A stretch of 64,000 nucleotides of DNA from Ovis canadensis (taxonomy: Eukaryota > Chordata > Mammalia > Artiodactyla > Bovidae). Location of the stretch: contig NC_091260.1 of assembly GCF_042477335.2 (NCBI RefSeq), forward strand, positions 49,867,001 to 49,931,000, in the 5' to 3' direction. Below the pieces are notes generated by a model, which ran no database searches, had not been told where the DNA came from, and saw only the letters and a program-made list of their open reading frames with translations. Position 1 is the first letter of the stretch. Each line of letters opens with the position of its first letter. Positions 10,601 through 21,988 of this stretch are shown one piece after another. A program made the translations under genes and the position numbers.

Positions 10601-12162
10601 GGAGCGCCGGGAGCCTCGGGGTTTAGGAGTTCGTGGTCTCTACGGACTCCCCGAGCCCAACAGCTGCGTAGCGAACAAACAGACCCCCAAGGAATGGAAA
10701 ATGCATTCGTCTCCGCAGCGGTGGGAGGTGGCGGTCGAATTAAACGCTTCCCGGGGTGGCCTGCACTGGAACCCCGAGGGCGTTCTGGGTAGAGATGGGG
10801 GTGGGGGCGGTTGCTGGAAGGGAGGCGGGAGCTCCTGGCGACTGATGGAGAGGAATGGGGTCGAGGTTTTTATTTTTACCTGGGAACTGCCTTACTCTCT
10901 TCCACTGAAAAAGTTCAAGGAGCTTTTCCTAAGAATCTCTTTTACTTGGAGGAACGGGGATAATCAACTGCACGAATCTCGTAATTTCCACTTTAGAATG
11001 CCCTTGGAAATTAGAACGCTGGCCATTGGGGAGGAACCTCAAGGTGCCCGGGTCTCCCCCCGACCCCGTCTCCTTATTGCCTGGAGTTGGGCCCTGAGTT
11101 GAGAGTACCCCTTTTCTCACCCGCCCTCAACTGCGTGACCCTCCTTTCTAGGGGTGCGAGGATTGAGAAGCCAAACGGAGCCCCCTAAGAGGAACTGAGC
11201 CCCCACCGTGCGCCCTTTCCCGATCTAGACCTTCTGGTGCCCGCCCTCCTGTGTAGCGTCCCCGACAGGGTACGATCGTCCAGGAGTGACTGTGACCCGG
11301 GGTGGGGAGCTCGAAACCCCTCTGCGAGGGGAAAGGATTTAAGGCCAGAATCTTGCAAAAATGTAAAAATAGTGTATTCGAGTACACCACGAACATTTTC
11401 AAGACCGAGGCAATCCCTCCCTAACTGTAACGCTAAAGCATTTATTGAACCCTTACGTTATGCGTGGTTAGGCCTTTTCATATGTTAATATTCATAACCT
11501 TAAGAAGTGGAAGTCGTATTTTAAACCGAGTTGAAACTTTGGAAAGTTCAGGAGCTTAACACAGATATTCCTGGACAGCCTCAAAGTCTTTAAGTCCCCA
11601 CTGGCTTCTTGTTCCGACGACAAAACACTAATTGAAATGGCAGGAATGAAGCTTGGGCAAGGTTCGTGGTGCCACTGAGCCTGCCCCGCTAGCTGAGGAC
11701 AGGATCAGGACCCCGGGCGGGCTAGTCTCTTGCTTGGGTTCAGCGCTCGTTCTCCGGGGAGGGGTGGGGGTGGTCTGTGGGAGCTACTGGACGGGGCGGG
11801 AGCACAGGGTGAGGGTTGCCCAGTCGCCCCCCAGAATGGGGATGGGATTGCGCGCCAGTATTGCTGTCGTCGTATTGGTACTGGCGGGGGGAAGTAGCCC
11901 TGCCCCGAAATCCTGGGATCCGATGGCGGAAGAAAAAAGCAGTTGTCTGTTGGAAGCCGGAGAGGCGCACCCCGAAGCGGGGACAGGCAGGGCGCTGGGA
12001 AGGAAAGAAGGGTGGGGGTGCCCGGGAAGCGCCCGGCCGCAGCGGTCCGGAAGGAGGGCGGTGCCAAGTCTGGAGGAGAGCCCCGGGGACCCGCGCGGGC
12101 CCCAGCATCCAGGCCTAACGTGCTCTCCCCGGTTCTGCGCCCCCGCCCGCCCGCCCGCACAG
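7606..12162 (+). other. GDNF: GDNF intron 1
   Basis: Starts GTGAGT at 7606 and ends in a C-rich tract with cgcacag at 12162, giving 4557 bp. It is CpG-rich through most of its length. It contains the 17-bp minisatellite at its start and an A-rich run at 10268-10291. No dispersed repeat was recognised. Alternative first exons may lie here, but none can be identified without transcript data. Confidence 0.8.
7638..7756 (+). repeat. 17-bp GC-rich minisatellite, 7 copies
   Basis: The unit gcgcggcgggctgcggg is repeated seven times with no visible change, followed by a partial gcgc. It begins 32 bp after the exon 1 donor, so it is the start of intron 1. Each unit supplies G-runs (ggg and gggg) spaced by ctgc and cgcggc, so the non-template strand could form G-quadruplexes. 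The 17-bp period cycles through all three frames and is not a coding repeat. Confidence 0.95.
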
Positions 12163-12188
12163 GTGCCGCGGCCGGACGGGACTCTAAG
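12163..12188 (+). other. GDNF: GDNF exon 2, 5' UTR part
   Basis: Twenty-six nucleotides between the intron 1 acceptor and the main ATG. The last codons of the exon 1 uORF (from 7570) are read through here. That uORF ends with TGA at 12190-12192, overlapping the main ATG (12189-12191) as ATGA. Context at the main start has A at -3, which is favourable. Confidence 0.9.
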
Positions 12189-12339
12189 ATGAAGTTATGG
12201 GATGTCGTGGCTGTCTGCCTGGTGCTGCTCCACACCGCGTCCGCCTTCCCGCTGCCCGCCGGTAAGAGGCCTCCCGAGGCGCCCGCCGAAGACCGCTCCC
12301 TCGGCCGCCGCCGCGCGCCCTTCGCGCTGAGCAGTGACT
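12189..12339 (+). CDS. GDNF: GDNF precursor, first coding exon (residues 1-50 plus 1 nt)
   Basis: Encodes the N-terminus of pre-pro-GDNF, a secreted neurotrophic factor of the TGF-beta superfamily that signals through GFRA1 and RET (established for the family). Residues 1-19 form a typical signal peptide: MKLWDVV, a hydrophobic core, then a small-residue ASA before the cleavage point. After it come the start of the propeptide and a basic GRRR run (residues 39-42). The exon ends in phase 1 with the single t of a Ser codon at GTAAGA (12340). A second donor with the identical GTAAGA lies at 12262, inside the exon, also in phase 1. Its use removes 78 nt (26 codons) and joins codon 24 to exon 3 through a new Ala codon, predicting the known short 185-residue precursor type. 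The start codon is chosen because the signal peptide begins there and upstream in-frame codons lie in the 5' UTR or intron. Confidence 0.98.
12262..12267 (+). promoter_or_regulatory. GDNF: Alternative 5' splice site inside GDNF exon 2
   Basis: GTAAGA directly after codon 24 plus one base. The phase is the same as at the distal donor (12340), so both join in frame to 32671. The product lacks 26 propeptide residues and has Ala in place of the junction Ser. Both splice forms are described for mammalian GDNF; here both donors are intact. Confidence 0.85.
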
Positions 12340-12653
12340 GTAAGAACCGCTCCCTCCCTGCAAGGGTCACCCCACCCGCCGCCCGCACGCACCCCCAAGT
12401 CAGCCCCGGCCGCAGAGTGGCCTCCCAGGGGAGAGCCGCGCATGCGCCGGAGCCCCCTCCCGGTGCGCCGCCACCAGCTGGTGCCCCAAGGCTGCAACAC
12501 CTAGTCTGTGCATGGCACGCGCCGGCTTTGCCCAACACAGAGGGGAACACACTTTTCTGCTGCTCGTTTAGATTCCGATCAACAGCTGTTTTCCCCACCA
12601 CTACCACCACCACAGGAAAACACACAGTTGTTCTCTTTTCTCTGCCTCCCCAT

Positions 12654-12700
12654 CACACACATACACACACACACACACTCACTCACTCACTCACTCACAC
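12654..12700. repeat. Compound microsatellite (CA)n-(CTCA)n
   Basis: A short (CA)n run with one interruption passes directly into about five to six CTCA/CACT units. It lies about 315 bp into intron 2 and is probably polymorphic in length. Confidence 0.9.
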
Positions 12701-12719
12701 CCATGTTTTGTTCCAAAGC

Positions 12720-14080
12720 CCTCTATCTCTGTTTGGGTGTGCCTGGCTATGCTGAATTGAGAACAATTGCTTTTCCATCCTAAACTGCCCTTGCAAGGGA
12801 AGAGGCTGAGGTTTCACAAAACCATGCCAGAGTCAGAGAAAACACAGAAAGGCCTTGATTTCCAGAACAAGCATCTGGGCAGTGTCAAGTGTGTTCAGGA
12901 AAGTTCCGGTTCTAGAAAGAAAATGATAAATAGTGCTGGGCTGGGGCTAGGGGGGAATAACAAAAAACTGTAGTTCACTCCACACATGACAATGTTAACT
13001 CTTAAGACTAGATTATTCATATTGGAAAATAAATCTGTGATTTGCCTCTCGAAATGTCTTAGCAGTTTATCAGGGCATGTCAACTATGATTTGATATAAT
13101 CTACCCTCTGCTCTTGAGAAGTTTATCTATTGCGTAAAGCAGAATATGCTTCGTCACAAGTTAGAGATTACTGGGGAGGAATAGAAAATTTGCATAACCC
13201 CAAACTAAAGCAACAGTAAACCATAGCCATAACCATGCTGGCTACTCCCCATTTCTATTACCCTATTCTGCGTTTGAAAATTATTGTGATCATAGGCACC
13301 ACTGGAAAGGGCTCCAAAGTCAGCTGTATGCTGGAGTCCCCCAAACCTGTGGCCTTGGGCTAAAAGTAGTCCAGGAAATGTGATGTGCTTATCTTATGCT
13401 TGATTACAATAAAAGCATCTTCTTCCTGAAGTCCCAAGAAAAAGTGCATTTTTCTAAGACAAATGAAGTCTTCAAGAGTGACTTAGGGTTAGAGAACACA
13501 GTTTGATTCCCTTGAAACTGAAGTAACTGTTCCAAGAGTGTATGTCAGTTAGTTGTATAAACCTATTTTTAAAGGTTTTGGTTTCAGCCACAAATTTCTA
13601 TCCTAGTGTATATAATGTTTCTCCAGTAGAAACTTAAAATGCGCTTTAGTGCCATAGTCTTCAGAACAGTACCCATGATGGCTAAATGGCTTTTCATTCA
13701 TTCAAACAGCCTAGGTCAGAGGACCAGGAGCCCAGTGTAAGGTAATAGTTTTCTCACCAAGGCGCTCTGGAGGAAAAATGACTGTGCCTGATTATGAAGC
13801 TGATTAGTTCATGGAAATTTAATAACATATTAGTATCCTGTCTACCTAGGCTTATTTAATGCTGGCTCCTGCTTCTGGCTCTGCTTTTGGCTAATTTTGT
13901 CACCTCAGACAAATTACTTACTGCCAAACTCAATGAACAGTTTACAACTGTACAGTAAAGGAAGGCATTGCCAACATGCCAGTGACTGAGATTTGGCCTA
14001 CCCCAACCTTCACGCTCCACCCTAACCTTCCTTTGGGAAGAGACTCATAAGACCCCTGCTTACTGGACTCACCTGGTGAG
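12720..14080. other. Unique intronic sequence
   Basis: Non-coding, AT-rich sequence in the first part of GDNF intron 2. No recent repeat, RNA gene or convincing open frame is visible. Confidence 0.5.
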
Positions 14081-14084
14081 CTCT

Positions 14085-14195
14085 AGTGACTACTGGTGCT
14101 GGGCTTCACCCAGAGAGATTCTGATTTAATTGGCTTAGGGTGTGGCCTGGGCAACTAGAGATTTAGGTGTTCCACAGGTGAGTCTAACGTGCAGT
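14085..14195. repeat. MER5A-like fragment
   Basis: Contains 'gattctgatttaattgg' and 'ggtgtggcctgggca' followed by 'gtgagtctaacgtgcag', the reverse body and end of MER5A. Diverged. Confidence 0.6.
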
Positions 14196-15569
14196 CAGGT
14201 GAATCCCTATGCCTTGATAATACCCTAAGAAAATCTGTGCCTCATGTAAGGTCCAGCCAGTCACAAAGCAAGCAAGGTAACGTTAATCTTATTGATTGGG
14301 GTGGGGGGAGTTGTGGGGGAAGGGAGGTTTTTTCCAAAACTGATACTAAGTCATCAGTAGTATCAGTAGTATCGATGGACAAGATTCTGACTACTGTATT
14401 TACATTTGAACCAGCAGAGCACACCCGATTCTGTTTTATCTATGGGAAGACCCAATAGATCCTTGAAAGAGAAATGTTCCCAAAGAGAAAGTGAGCTGCA
14501 TTCTAAGCCAAATTGACTTCTTTCCAGGTATGTTCAATTCGGTAGCAAGTTGTCAGTGCGGGGAAGGCAGGATAAAGACAATGTGCAGACTTTGAACACT
14601 CAACCAGTGTCAACATGCCCCTGTCACAGTGCTGACATTTATATCCTGCACTGTACACCGTGCAGTTAAGGCTTATGTAGAAAACATTAAGTCATTCATC
14701 ATTTGAAAATAGAAAGTGCCATAAATACTGATCCCTCTTCTTGGAATGCTTGGAACTTAGTAACTGAGCAAAGGCGCTCTCGTGCTACCTGAGTCAGTCA
14801 TTCTGTACTGTTCAAAGGGGGCTGGACTGCACCCTGTCTACACATTCCCCCTTGAGATCGCATGTATTCTGCTGGTTCTGATGTAAATGAAGCAGCCAGA
14901 ATCTTGTTCCTACCATTATCACATGTTGAACTAACCAAGTAGAATTCGTAACTGGCCCACTTGTCTGCACAGAGGTTGACGATAAAGTTCATGGGCTGTG
15001 GCTGCTTCTTGTAGCAGCTTCAAACTTGTCTAAACTTAAAGATGCGTGGTTTTCCTTTCTGGTCATCCAAGACTTTTCCGTTTCACCATCTTGGTTTTTA
15101 TTTTATCATTGTGCTTTTTACCTGTGTCTTCACTAACGAGTGATTAGAGCAGGCCTGAGGCATGTAAAAGGTGAAACTAGAAGGTCTTGTGCACAGATGT
15201 CATGGCATTTTAGAGCTGAAAGGTAGCCCCTAAAATTCCCAGGCCTAAAGATGTAAAGCAGTTTATCCAAAATGCCAGGGTTCCATGATGGCAGGAGGAA
15301 GATTGCTAAAGCCAGAACCTGAGTTTCTCTAAACCACTGAATTGCAGAGTGTTCAGCCTTGCTACCTAGGAGAAAATACTTTATATGGGAGGAAAGTTTT
15401 CAACTAATGAATAAAACTGTGTTGAACAGGGTTGCTTGAAGTTTTTAAAGGTTTGTTAATCATAGTCATATACCAGATCTCAGCTGTGCATGATAACTCT
15501 AAATGTGTTTCACAAAGCATAAAACGCACGTGCTTTTTAAAACTTTGTGATCTAAAAGCACTTATTCAT

Positions 15570-15690
15570 TCAACAAGTAATTAATGTATGCCTGTGTGTG
15601 CCAGGCACTGTCCTAGGGCTAGGGAATCCTCAGAACACAGACAAAAGCCCCTGTCCTCACAAAATGTACTATCTAATAAAGGTACAGGGT
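15570..15690. repeat. L2 3'-end fragment
   Basis: The string 'tgtgccaggcactgtcctag' with a preceding 'attcattcaacaa' is the classic L2 terminal region. Confidence 0.7.
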
Positions 15691-16089
15691 GTGGTGCAAT
15701 TTGGTGGCATTGTAAACTAAAACTAAACCTTGGTCAGAAAAGGTGGCCTTTGTGTGACCAGAAATCAACTAGAAGAAACACTGAGCATTGCTAAATTATA
15801 ATTGCAAGTAATCCACAATGCATTGTAATATCCATTCTACCGGTTTGGCAGCAAGTCACAAAATTTCCTAGAGAAACAGTCTTGCAAATCAAGCCATCAA
15901 GTTCTCAGACTAACCCACAAAACTCTGTGTAACCTTGATCAATTTGAGATATGATTCACAATATTGTGAAGCTGCAGTCTCTTCCCAGATTGTCATTTCC
16001 CATAATCTGCAGAAGGGGGACACAGAGCGAGAAATCATGGAGTTTCAAAAAGCAAGAGCTCAAGTTCACATCAGTTCAGTCAGCCTGGC

Positions 16090-16215
16090 CACTTAACTGT
16101 TACTTAACAGCTCCCAAACCTCAGTTTCTTCATCTGTGAAATAGGAACACTATTCATCCTGCCTCCCGGGGCTGCTGGGAACAGAGTTACATGAGGCAAT
16201 GCTTTGTAAAGCCCA
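16090..16215. repeat. MIR fragment
   Basis: Contains 'cctcagtttcttcatctgtg' and 'aataggaaca', followed by the 'catgaggcaatgctttgtaa' MIR tail region. Confidence 0.75.
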
Positions 16216-17289
16216 TGCCCCATAAACAACCATCGTATTAGCCACGCTGCTCCTCCCAACACGCACCCGGTGAGGGCCTTTTCTCCCGTCCCAGGCTTTC
16301 AGTTCAGCCTCTGCCAAGACATTGCTCTAAATGGTGGAATTTCAAGCAGCTCAACAAAGTACAGAGAGTGGAAGAAATGCAGGCCTTGCGGGGAGGCTAT
16401 TTTGGGCCCCACAGTCAGTCAGTTGGGCCAGCCTTGCGTGGGATTCTGCCCCCGGGTCAGCTCCCCCTGGCTCTTCCCAGGTTTCACAGCTTCTTCCCTT
16501 CCCCATTTGCCGAGCCCACATAGTTCTACGGAATTTTTCCCACCAGATTCCCATGGTCATGTTAGGGAGACCCTCTATGTCCCCTATGGGGAGAAGGGAG
16601 CCAGGACACCATAAGATCCTTACATGTAAGGGAACAAGGAGGCTGTGAGCTGGAGGCTCCCTGTCTTGAGATAGAGCATTTCTGTTTTAAGTGATCCCAC
16701 CTGGATATTTAATTCAAGCTGTTTCACAAACCCCAGCAGAAGACTGTTAGTGAATTTAGTAAACTTTCAGCCTATTGATATCCAGCTAAGAAACCTTCTA
16801 ATGCAACAAGGTAGCTAAATGTTAGGCTTTCAAATCTAATGTTGTGTGATACAGAGTTCAGAATAAATAAGCACTCTCCATCTATTTTTTAAATTATTGT
16901 TTTAGGGACTGTATGAACAGACAATACTGTAATAAAGTCCCTAAGTTGGAAGGGGGCTCTGCCATTTGGGATGAGGTGCTTGGAATCAAGAAATCCCATG
17001 TCAGGCTTTTAGGAAACACTGATTCCTCACTCAAGATCTGAGACCAACATCTCATTCTGGCCTCAGTCTGAAGACCTATTTCAAACTGTTGCTGTTCAGA
17101 GAAATCTATTTCAGGCTTAATATGAATTGGCCAGTCTTAGGACTTCAGGCCGATCCAACAGCCAAAGAATTATTCTCAGAAGATTCTCCTTTCACTGATA
17201 GAAAAATAAAAGCTCTCTAGCATTTTCCCTTCCAAATGTCCCTTTCTTCTTGGTTTATTTAGCACTTAATGGTCGATAGCCTCTTTATT

Positions 17290-17880
17290 CAATTAAAATG
17301 TATTCTTTAATCACTTGAGCTCAATCAGGAAGCAAGTATTAAATATCTTTCATGCTCTAGGTGCTGTGTGGGCATCTAAAAGGCAAAATTGTGGACTTAA
17401 ATAGCTTATGATCTAGTTGTAAACTATGGATAGGCAGATGGGTGGGTGGGTGGGCGGACTGTCAGTCCAACAGATAGCTATGTCTACCGAGGCATGTGCA
17501 TTAGCTGTGGTCATGGTAAGAATTCCTAGGGATGAAGTCACTAGGATTTGGAGATCATAGCAGGAAACAATTCGGTGGAGAGGGAGGATTTGAGCTAGCA
17601 CTTGAAAGATGTGTGTTAAGAAAGGAAGGAAAAGGAAAAAGGGCACATTCCAGACCAAGGAGAAGCACAGGCAAGTTTGTGATCACGATATGGGGAAGGC
17701 GCAGGTGGTGGATACAAGGAGGAGGCCAGACCAGTCGCCAAGTACTGAGAACAGGTGGCGGGAAGTGGTGTGAAATTTAGGCTATCTCTGTAGGTGATAC
17801 CCAGATTATGAGATGCTGTAAAATCCAGGAAAAGAAGGTGCTTGCTCTGTTTCTGATGGCAGCGGGGTGCCACTGGGGTA
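17290..17880. repeat. L2-derived region with (GGGT)n
   Basis: Diverged L2 wording around 17330-17420 (gtgctgtgtgggcatctaaa) and 17560-17770 (gaggatttgagctagcactt). A short (GGGT)n run lies at 17438-17456. Boundaries approximate. Confidence 0.5.
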
Positions 17881-18095
17881 TCTCAAGCAGGCAGGTGGCA
17901 GCAAGTGGGATCTCACTGCTAAGCCTTCTTGCTGCAAAAATTATTCAAGCCCCAGGCTTCATGAATCTATAGCATAGGCATATTTTTCATTTTAAAGTGT
18001 GCCCTTATTTTTAAAAAGTGTCTAGGCATGGGCATAATTGAATCACCCTGTTAACAAGTGAAAAGCTACAAGTAAAAACTTAAAGTTAGTATCAT

Positions 18096-18586
18096 ACAAA
18101 TGAACTTATTTACAAAACAGAAATAGACTCACAGACTTAGAAAACAAACTTATGGTTACCAAAAGGGAAAGGTGGGAGGGGGTAAACTAGGAGTTTGATA
18201 CTGGCAGATACACACTGCTGCTAAGTCATTTCAGTCGTGTCCGACTCTCTGCGACCCCACAGACGGCAGCCCACCAGGCTTCCCCATCCCTGGGATTCTC
18301 CAGGCAAGAACACTGGAGTGGGTTGCCATTTCCTTCTCCAACGAGTGAAAGTGAAGTCGCTCAGTCGTGTCTGACCCTCAGCGACCCCATAGACTGCAGC
18401 CTTCCAGGCTCCTCCATGGAACACTACTGTATATAAAATAGATAACCAACAAGGACCTACTGTATAGCACAAAGAACTATATTCAATATCTTGCAATAAC
18501 TTATAATGAAAACCTGAAGAAGAGTAGATATATAAAGAATATATGTATCAACTATACTTCAATTAAAAATAAATAAAAACAAAAAA
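18096..18586 (+). mobile_element. 5'-truncated L1 insertion (3' UTR) with 15-bp target duplication
   Basis: Plus-strand L1 3' end (aatagactcacagacttag ... 'cctactgtatagcacaaag' ... 'caattaaaaataaataaa'). It is flanked by perfect 15-bp target-site duplications taaagttagtatcat at 18081-18095 and 18587-18601. A BOV-A2 SINE is nested within it at about 18214-18418. The visible duplication makes this a clearly delimited insertion. Confidence 0.9.
18214..18418 (-). repeat. BOV-A2 SINE nested in L1
   Basis: Minus-strand Bov-A units interrupt the L1 3' UTR between 'cagatacacact' and 'acactactgtatat', so the SINE is younger than the host L1. A short acact repeat flanks it. Confidence 0.88.
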
Positions 18587-18644
18587 TAAAGTTAGTATCA
18601 TTACGCCTCTTTGCTTTTCATGTAGTAACCCAATTTTTAACAAA

Positions 18645-19415
18645 TAGGGTTTTTTAATTTATTTTATTGAGTATAGTTGATTTATGTTGTGTTAATTTCT
18701 GCTATGCAACAAAGTGATTCAATTATATATACATATATGTATTCTTTTTTATATTCTTTTCCCTTATGGTTTATCACAGGATAGTGAATATAATTCCCTG
18801 AACTGTCAAATAGGACTTTGTTTTTTATCCATTCTATGTATAATAGTTTGCATCTGCTAACCCCAAATTCCTAGCCCATCTTTCCCCAACACCCCTCCCC
18901 CTTGGTAACTACAAGTCTGTTCTCTACATCTGTGAGTCTGTTTCTGTTTCATAGATAAGTTCATTTATGTCATATTTTAGATTCTACATATAAGTGATAT
19001 CATAGTTGTTAGTCTTTCTCTTTCTGACTTACTTCACTTAGTATGATTACCTCTAGGTCTAGCCATGTTGCTGCAAATGCCATTATTCCATTCTTTTTAA
19101 TGGCTGAGTAGTATTCCTGTGTGTGTGCACGTGTGTGCGTGCACACCATGTCTTCTTTATCCATTCATCTGTCGGTGGACATTTAGGCTATTTCCATGTC
19201 TTGGCTATTGTGAATAGTGCTGCTATGAAAATAGGGATGCACGTATCTTTCTGAATTACAGTTTTGTCGCTGGATCATACAGCAACTCAATTATTGTTTT
19301 TTGAGGAAACTCTGTAGTGTTTTCCATAATGGCTGTACCAATTTACATTCCTTTACCAACTGTGTAGGAGGGTTTTCTTTTCTCCACACCCTCTCCAGCA
19401 TTTGTTATTTTTTAA
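18645..19415 (-). mobile_element. L1 3' end, minus strand
   Basis: Reverse-complemented L1 ORF2 end and 3' UTR: 'tattttattgagtatagttg', 'ttggtaactacaagtctg', 'atggctgagtagtattcc', then 'ctccacaccctctccagcat'. A TG-rich interruption lies near 19117-19145. It sits tail-to-tail with the plus-strand L1 at 18096-18586. Confidence 0.88.
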
Positions 19416-19464
19416 ATAGATTTCATGTATTGTCCTAAAATCGAGTAAGTTTGAGCTGTACTGG

Positions 19465-19575
19465 GTAAGAGATGTTATGTATCCCTATTGCACAGATGAA
19501 GCAATGAGACCTAGAGATTTTCTCAGGGTCACAAATTTAGTAAGTGATGAAGCCAGAATTCAAACTTCAAACTTT
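19465..19575. repeat. MIR fragment
   Basis: Contains 'gcacagatgaagcaatgaga' and 'ttagtaagtgatgaagccag', the conserved MIR core and 3' region. Confidence 0.7.
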
Positions 19576-20724
19576 TACTCCCCAAACCAGTAATTTTGGC
19601 TTAATACAGACTGCACTCTCATATTAGTAGATTAAGAAAACACAAATCTTGATTTGCTAAAAATACATTCACTCTCTGAAACATGTATTTCTAGGAAAAT
19701 CAATTAGCCAAAGCAAGGAATATTTTATTTCCTCCAGGCCGTTTCTTTGATCCCTGTTTGGGCCAGAGTGTACCTAGGGTTATTTTATTCATGGTACTTC
19801 AGAATCCAAATCAGGACATTTTAGAAAGAGAAACGTGTATTTCTTCACACACTCCTAAACTATCAATGGTTTTTGCAATGAGGGGAGGCTCCCTAACTCT
19901 TTGGGACAGAGTGAGGTCTCCTCAAATACTTGAGGCCTTCAGGGGGGTACTTGTTCTCAGATGGCTTCTGTTCTGCCCAGGGCAGGGAGTGTCCACATGG
20001 GAAGCCAAGGACAACAGCACACAGCCAGAACAGCCGCCTCTGTGGGAATGGGAGTGGATTTGTATAAGCAGATCTTAGGTCTCTACTGAGAATCAACTGG
20101 TTAACTCAGTAGAGATAAAACCCACTTTTTAATGATTTTATAGGATAACTGAGTTGGAAGGCCTAGTTTTGAAAGTCTTAAAACTTTTCTTCTTGCAAAC
20201 CTAAAAAGTTATGTTGAAAAACTAGCACACACTCCTAAGGTAACATCTATAATTTTCCAACAAGTTTAAATGGTTGTAGCAGAAGTAATTTCCAGACCAT
20301 TTGGCAGCTAGACATGTGCTTCAATATTTTTGGCAAAACTTTGGAGCTGCAAATTTAGCTTATTCGATTTGTGGGAAATTATCCAAATGTATCAGCTCAA
20401 ATACATTGATTTTTTTCATCAGAAAAGGTCCAACTTCATTTTCATTTCAAATACACATGTTAGTCTGCATCTATGGCAACCACTACCCTTTTGGATCCTA
20501 ATTGTAAGATGAATAGATGGGTGGGTGCATGGACCGACAAGCAGATCATGCCTTGCCATGACTGCCTGACCAGAATGAAATATGGAACCACCCAGTTTGA
20601 TGTTTCCTGATTTATTCATATGAGACTTTTCCTTAGTAAAATATTCATAGTACAATGAACACCCACGGGTCTTTTTCACCAAGACGGACTTCTTGTTAGC
20701 ATTTTGCTTCTTTTTTTTTTTTTT

Positions 20725-21180
20725 TCATTTGAGAATTACTTTCAAACCTAACAATAAATAGTTTAGTGTGAACCTTCAAGGAGCAAGGACATTACCTTAT
20801 GTAACCACAATTCAGTTATAAGTCTCAGGAAACTTAACATTTGTACAATACTGTTATCCAATAGATAGTCCAAAGTCACATCTCCTCAATTGGCAAGAAT
20901 GTCCTTCATAGTTTTTCTCCTTAATCAGGGGTCACAAATTGCATTTGATTGTTGTGTCTGTTTATTCTCCTTTAATCTGGAATTAGCTCCCAACCCTTTT
21001 TTCCCCCTACAACATTTTGAGAAGTCCAGGCTGTCTTGCCTGCGGTTCTGCAGACTGCCCCTCGGGTTGCATTTGTGGGATTGTTGGCACTTGATTAGAT
21101 TCAGGTTCACATCTTTGGAACACTGTGTTCTTGATGACGTGTCTTCACATCGTGAGTCACCAGCACCAGTTTAGCCCAAG
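20725..21180. repeat. Old L1 (L1M-type) 3' UTR fragment
   Basis: Phrases such as 'aaggacattaccttatgtaa', 'aacatttgtacaatactgtt' and 'ctcctttaatctggaatta' match the old mammalian L1M 3' UTR type. It is preceded by a poly(T) run (20709-20726). Strand was not assigned. Confidence 0.55.
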
Positions 21181-21988
21181 GAGCCTTGCACACCTGGACT
21201 GTCCTTACAGGTATCTATCCACGAGACAGTGCCTTGTGGTAAAATGAGTGAGATGGGCAAGAAGTGCATCTGTCTGAGGAAGTCCAAGGGTGATCATAAA
21301 ACTGGCTGCAGGAGTATTTGTCTGTGGACTGGGCTTAGAATGCAGCACATGTGGAAGTTATGGATCTGGACATGAATTCTTCTAAAATTCCCCGTAGACT
21401 CTAGAAAGTCCTCATGTACTGCCCCCTGAGGGATACATGCCACAGTCTGAAGACACTGACCAGTGCCCTGGAGAACGCAAAATATTGTTCATGGAGTCAG
21501 TTGAGGTTTGCATGGTTAATTTGAGGGCATTCCTAGGAAGAGGGAAGAGGCAGCCCAGACTCCCAAGATGGGTCTGCTCCTTCTGCCCACAGACCACCAT
21601 GCCAGGGCCCCCAGGCCTTCTGCTCTGTGGGACACAGTGGATGAGCAAGGGGCCAGTGTCTGCGTCCCCTTCAGGGTACTCTGTATGTGAAAACTATAGG
21701 ACTTACTTTGTGGGCCATTTGTTAAATGCCTCCAGGCCCTACGCTAAAAACTTTTCTCCCATTCCAAGTAATGCTCCCCATTTTAGGGGGATGTCGGGGT
21801 TACACAAAGTTATAGGCACCTCAGCCAGACTGGGCTTGGGAAAGCCTAACCCAACACTTACCTTGGGACCACGTGACCACTTCCTGCCAGTGCAGTGCAC
21901 TGCTGCATACCTCTCCTGGCTGTGTCAGAAGGTCAGGGAGGAGAAAAGTCAGGAGTGGAGGTTTTGAATGCAGCTGGTTTTGAATGAT

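Larger units (their letters stand above)
6640..12420. promoter_or_regulatory. GDNF: Extended CpG-rich region over GDNF exons 1 and 2
   Basis: CpG dinucleotides are dense at 6660-7800, 8300-10700 and 11700-12450, with AT-richer gaps between, in contrast to the CpG-poor flanks. GC boxes (gggcgg type) occur near 10140-10150 and 11790. Long open frames on both strands here (for example 6775-7953 + and 6764-7402 -) follow from high GC and lack of stops; none has a recognisable domain. The arrangement fits a developmental gene with broad or multiple promoters. Exact island limits would need a CpG observed/expected calculation. Confidence 0.75.

Noticed and set aside
11705..12625. 306-codon minus-strand open frame opposite GDNF exon 2
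   Set aside because: CpG-island shadow frame; low-complexity product, no recognisable domain. An antisense GDNF transcript exists in some mammals, but nothing here supports one.
12654..12700. CRISPR-like or regular repeat array
   Set aside because: Simple microsatellite; no spacers. No CRISPR, operon or prokaryotic feature occurs in the window.
11943..12755. Plus-strand open frame reading through exon 2 on both sides
   Set aside because: Only 12189-12339 is GDNF coding. The upstream part is intron 1 or 5' UTR and the part after 12339 is intron 2; both boundaries have good splice sites.
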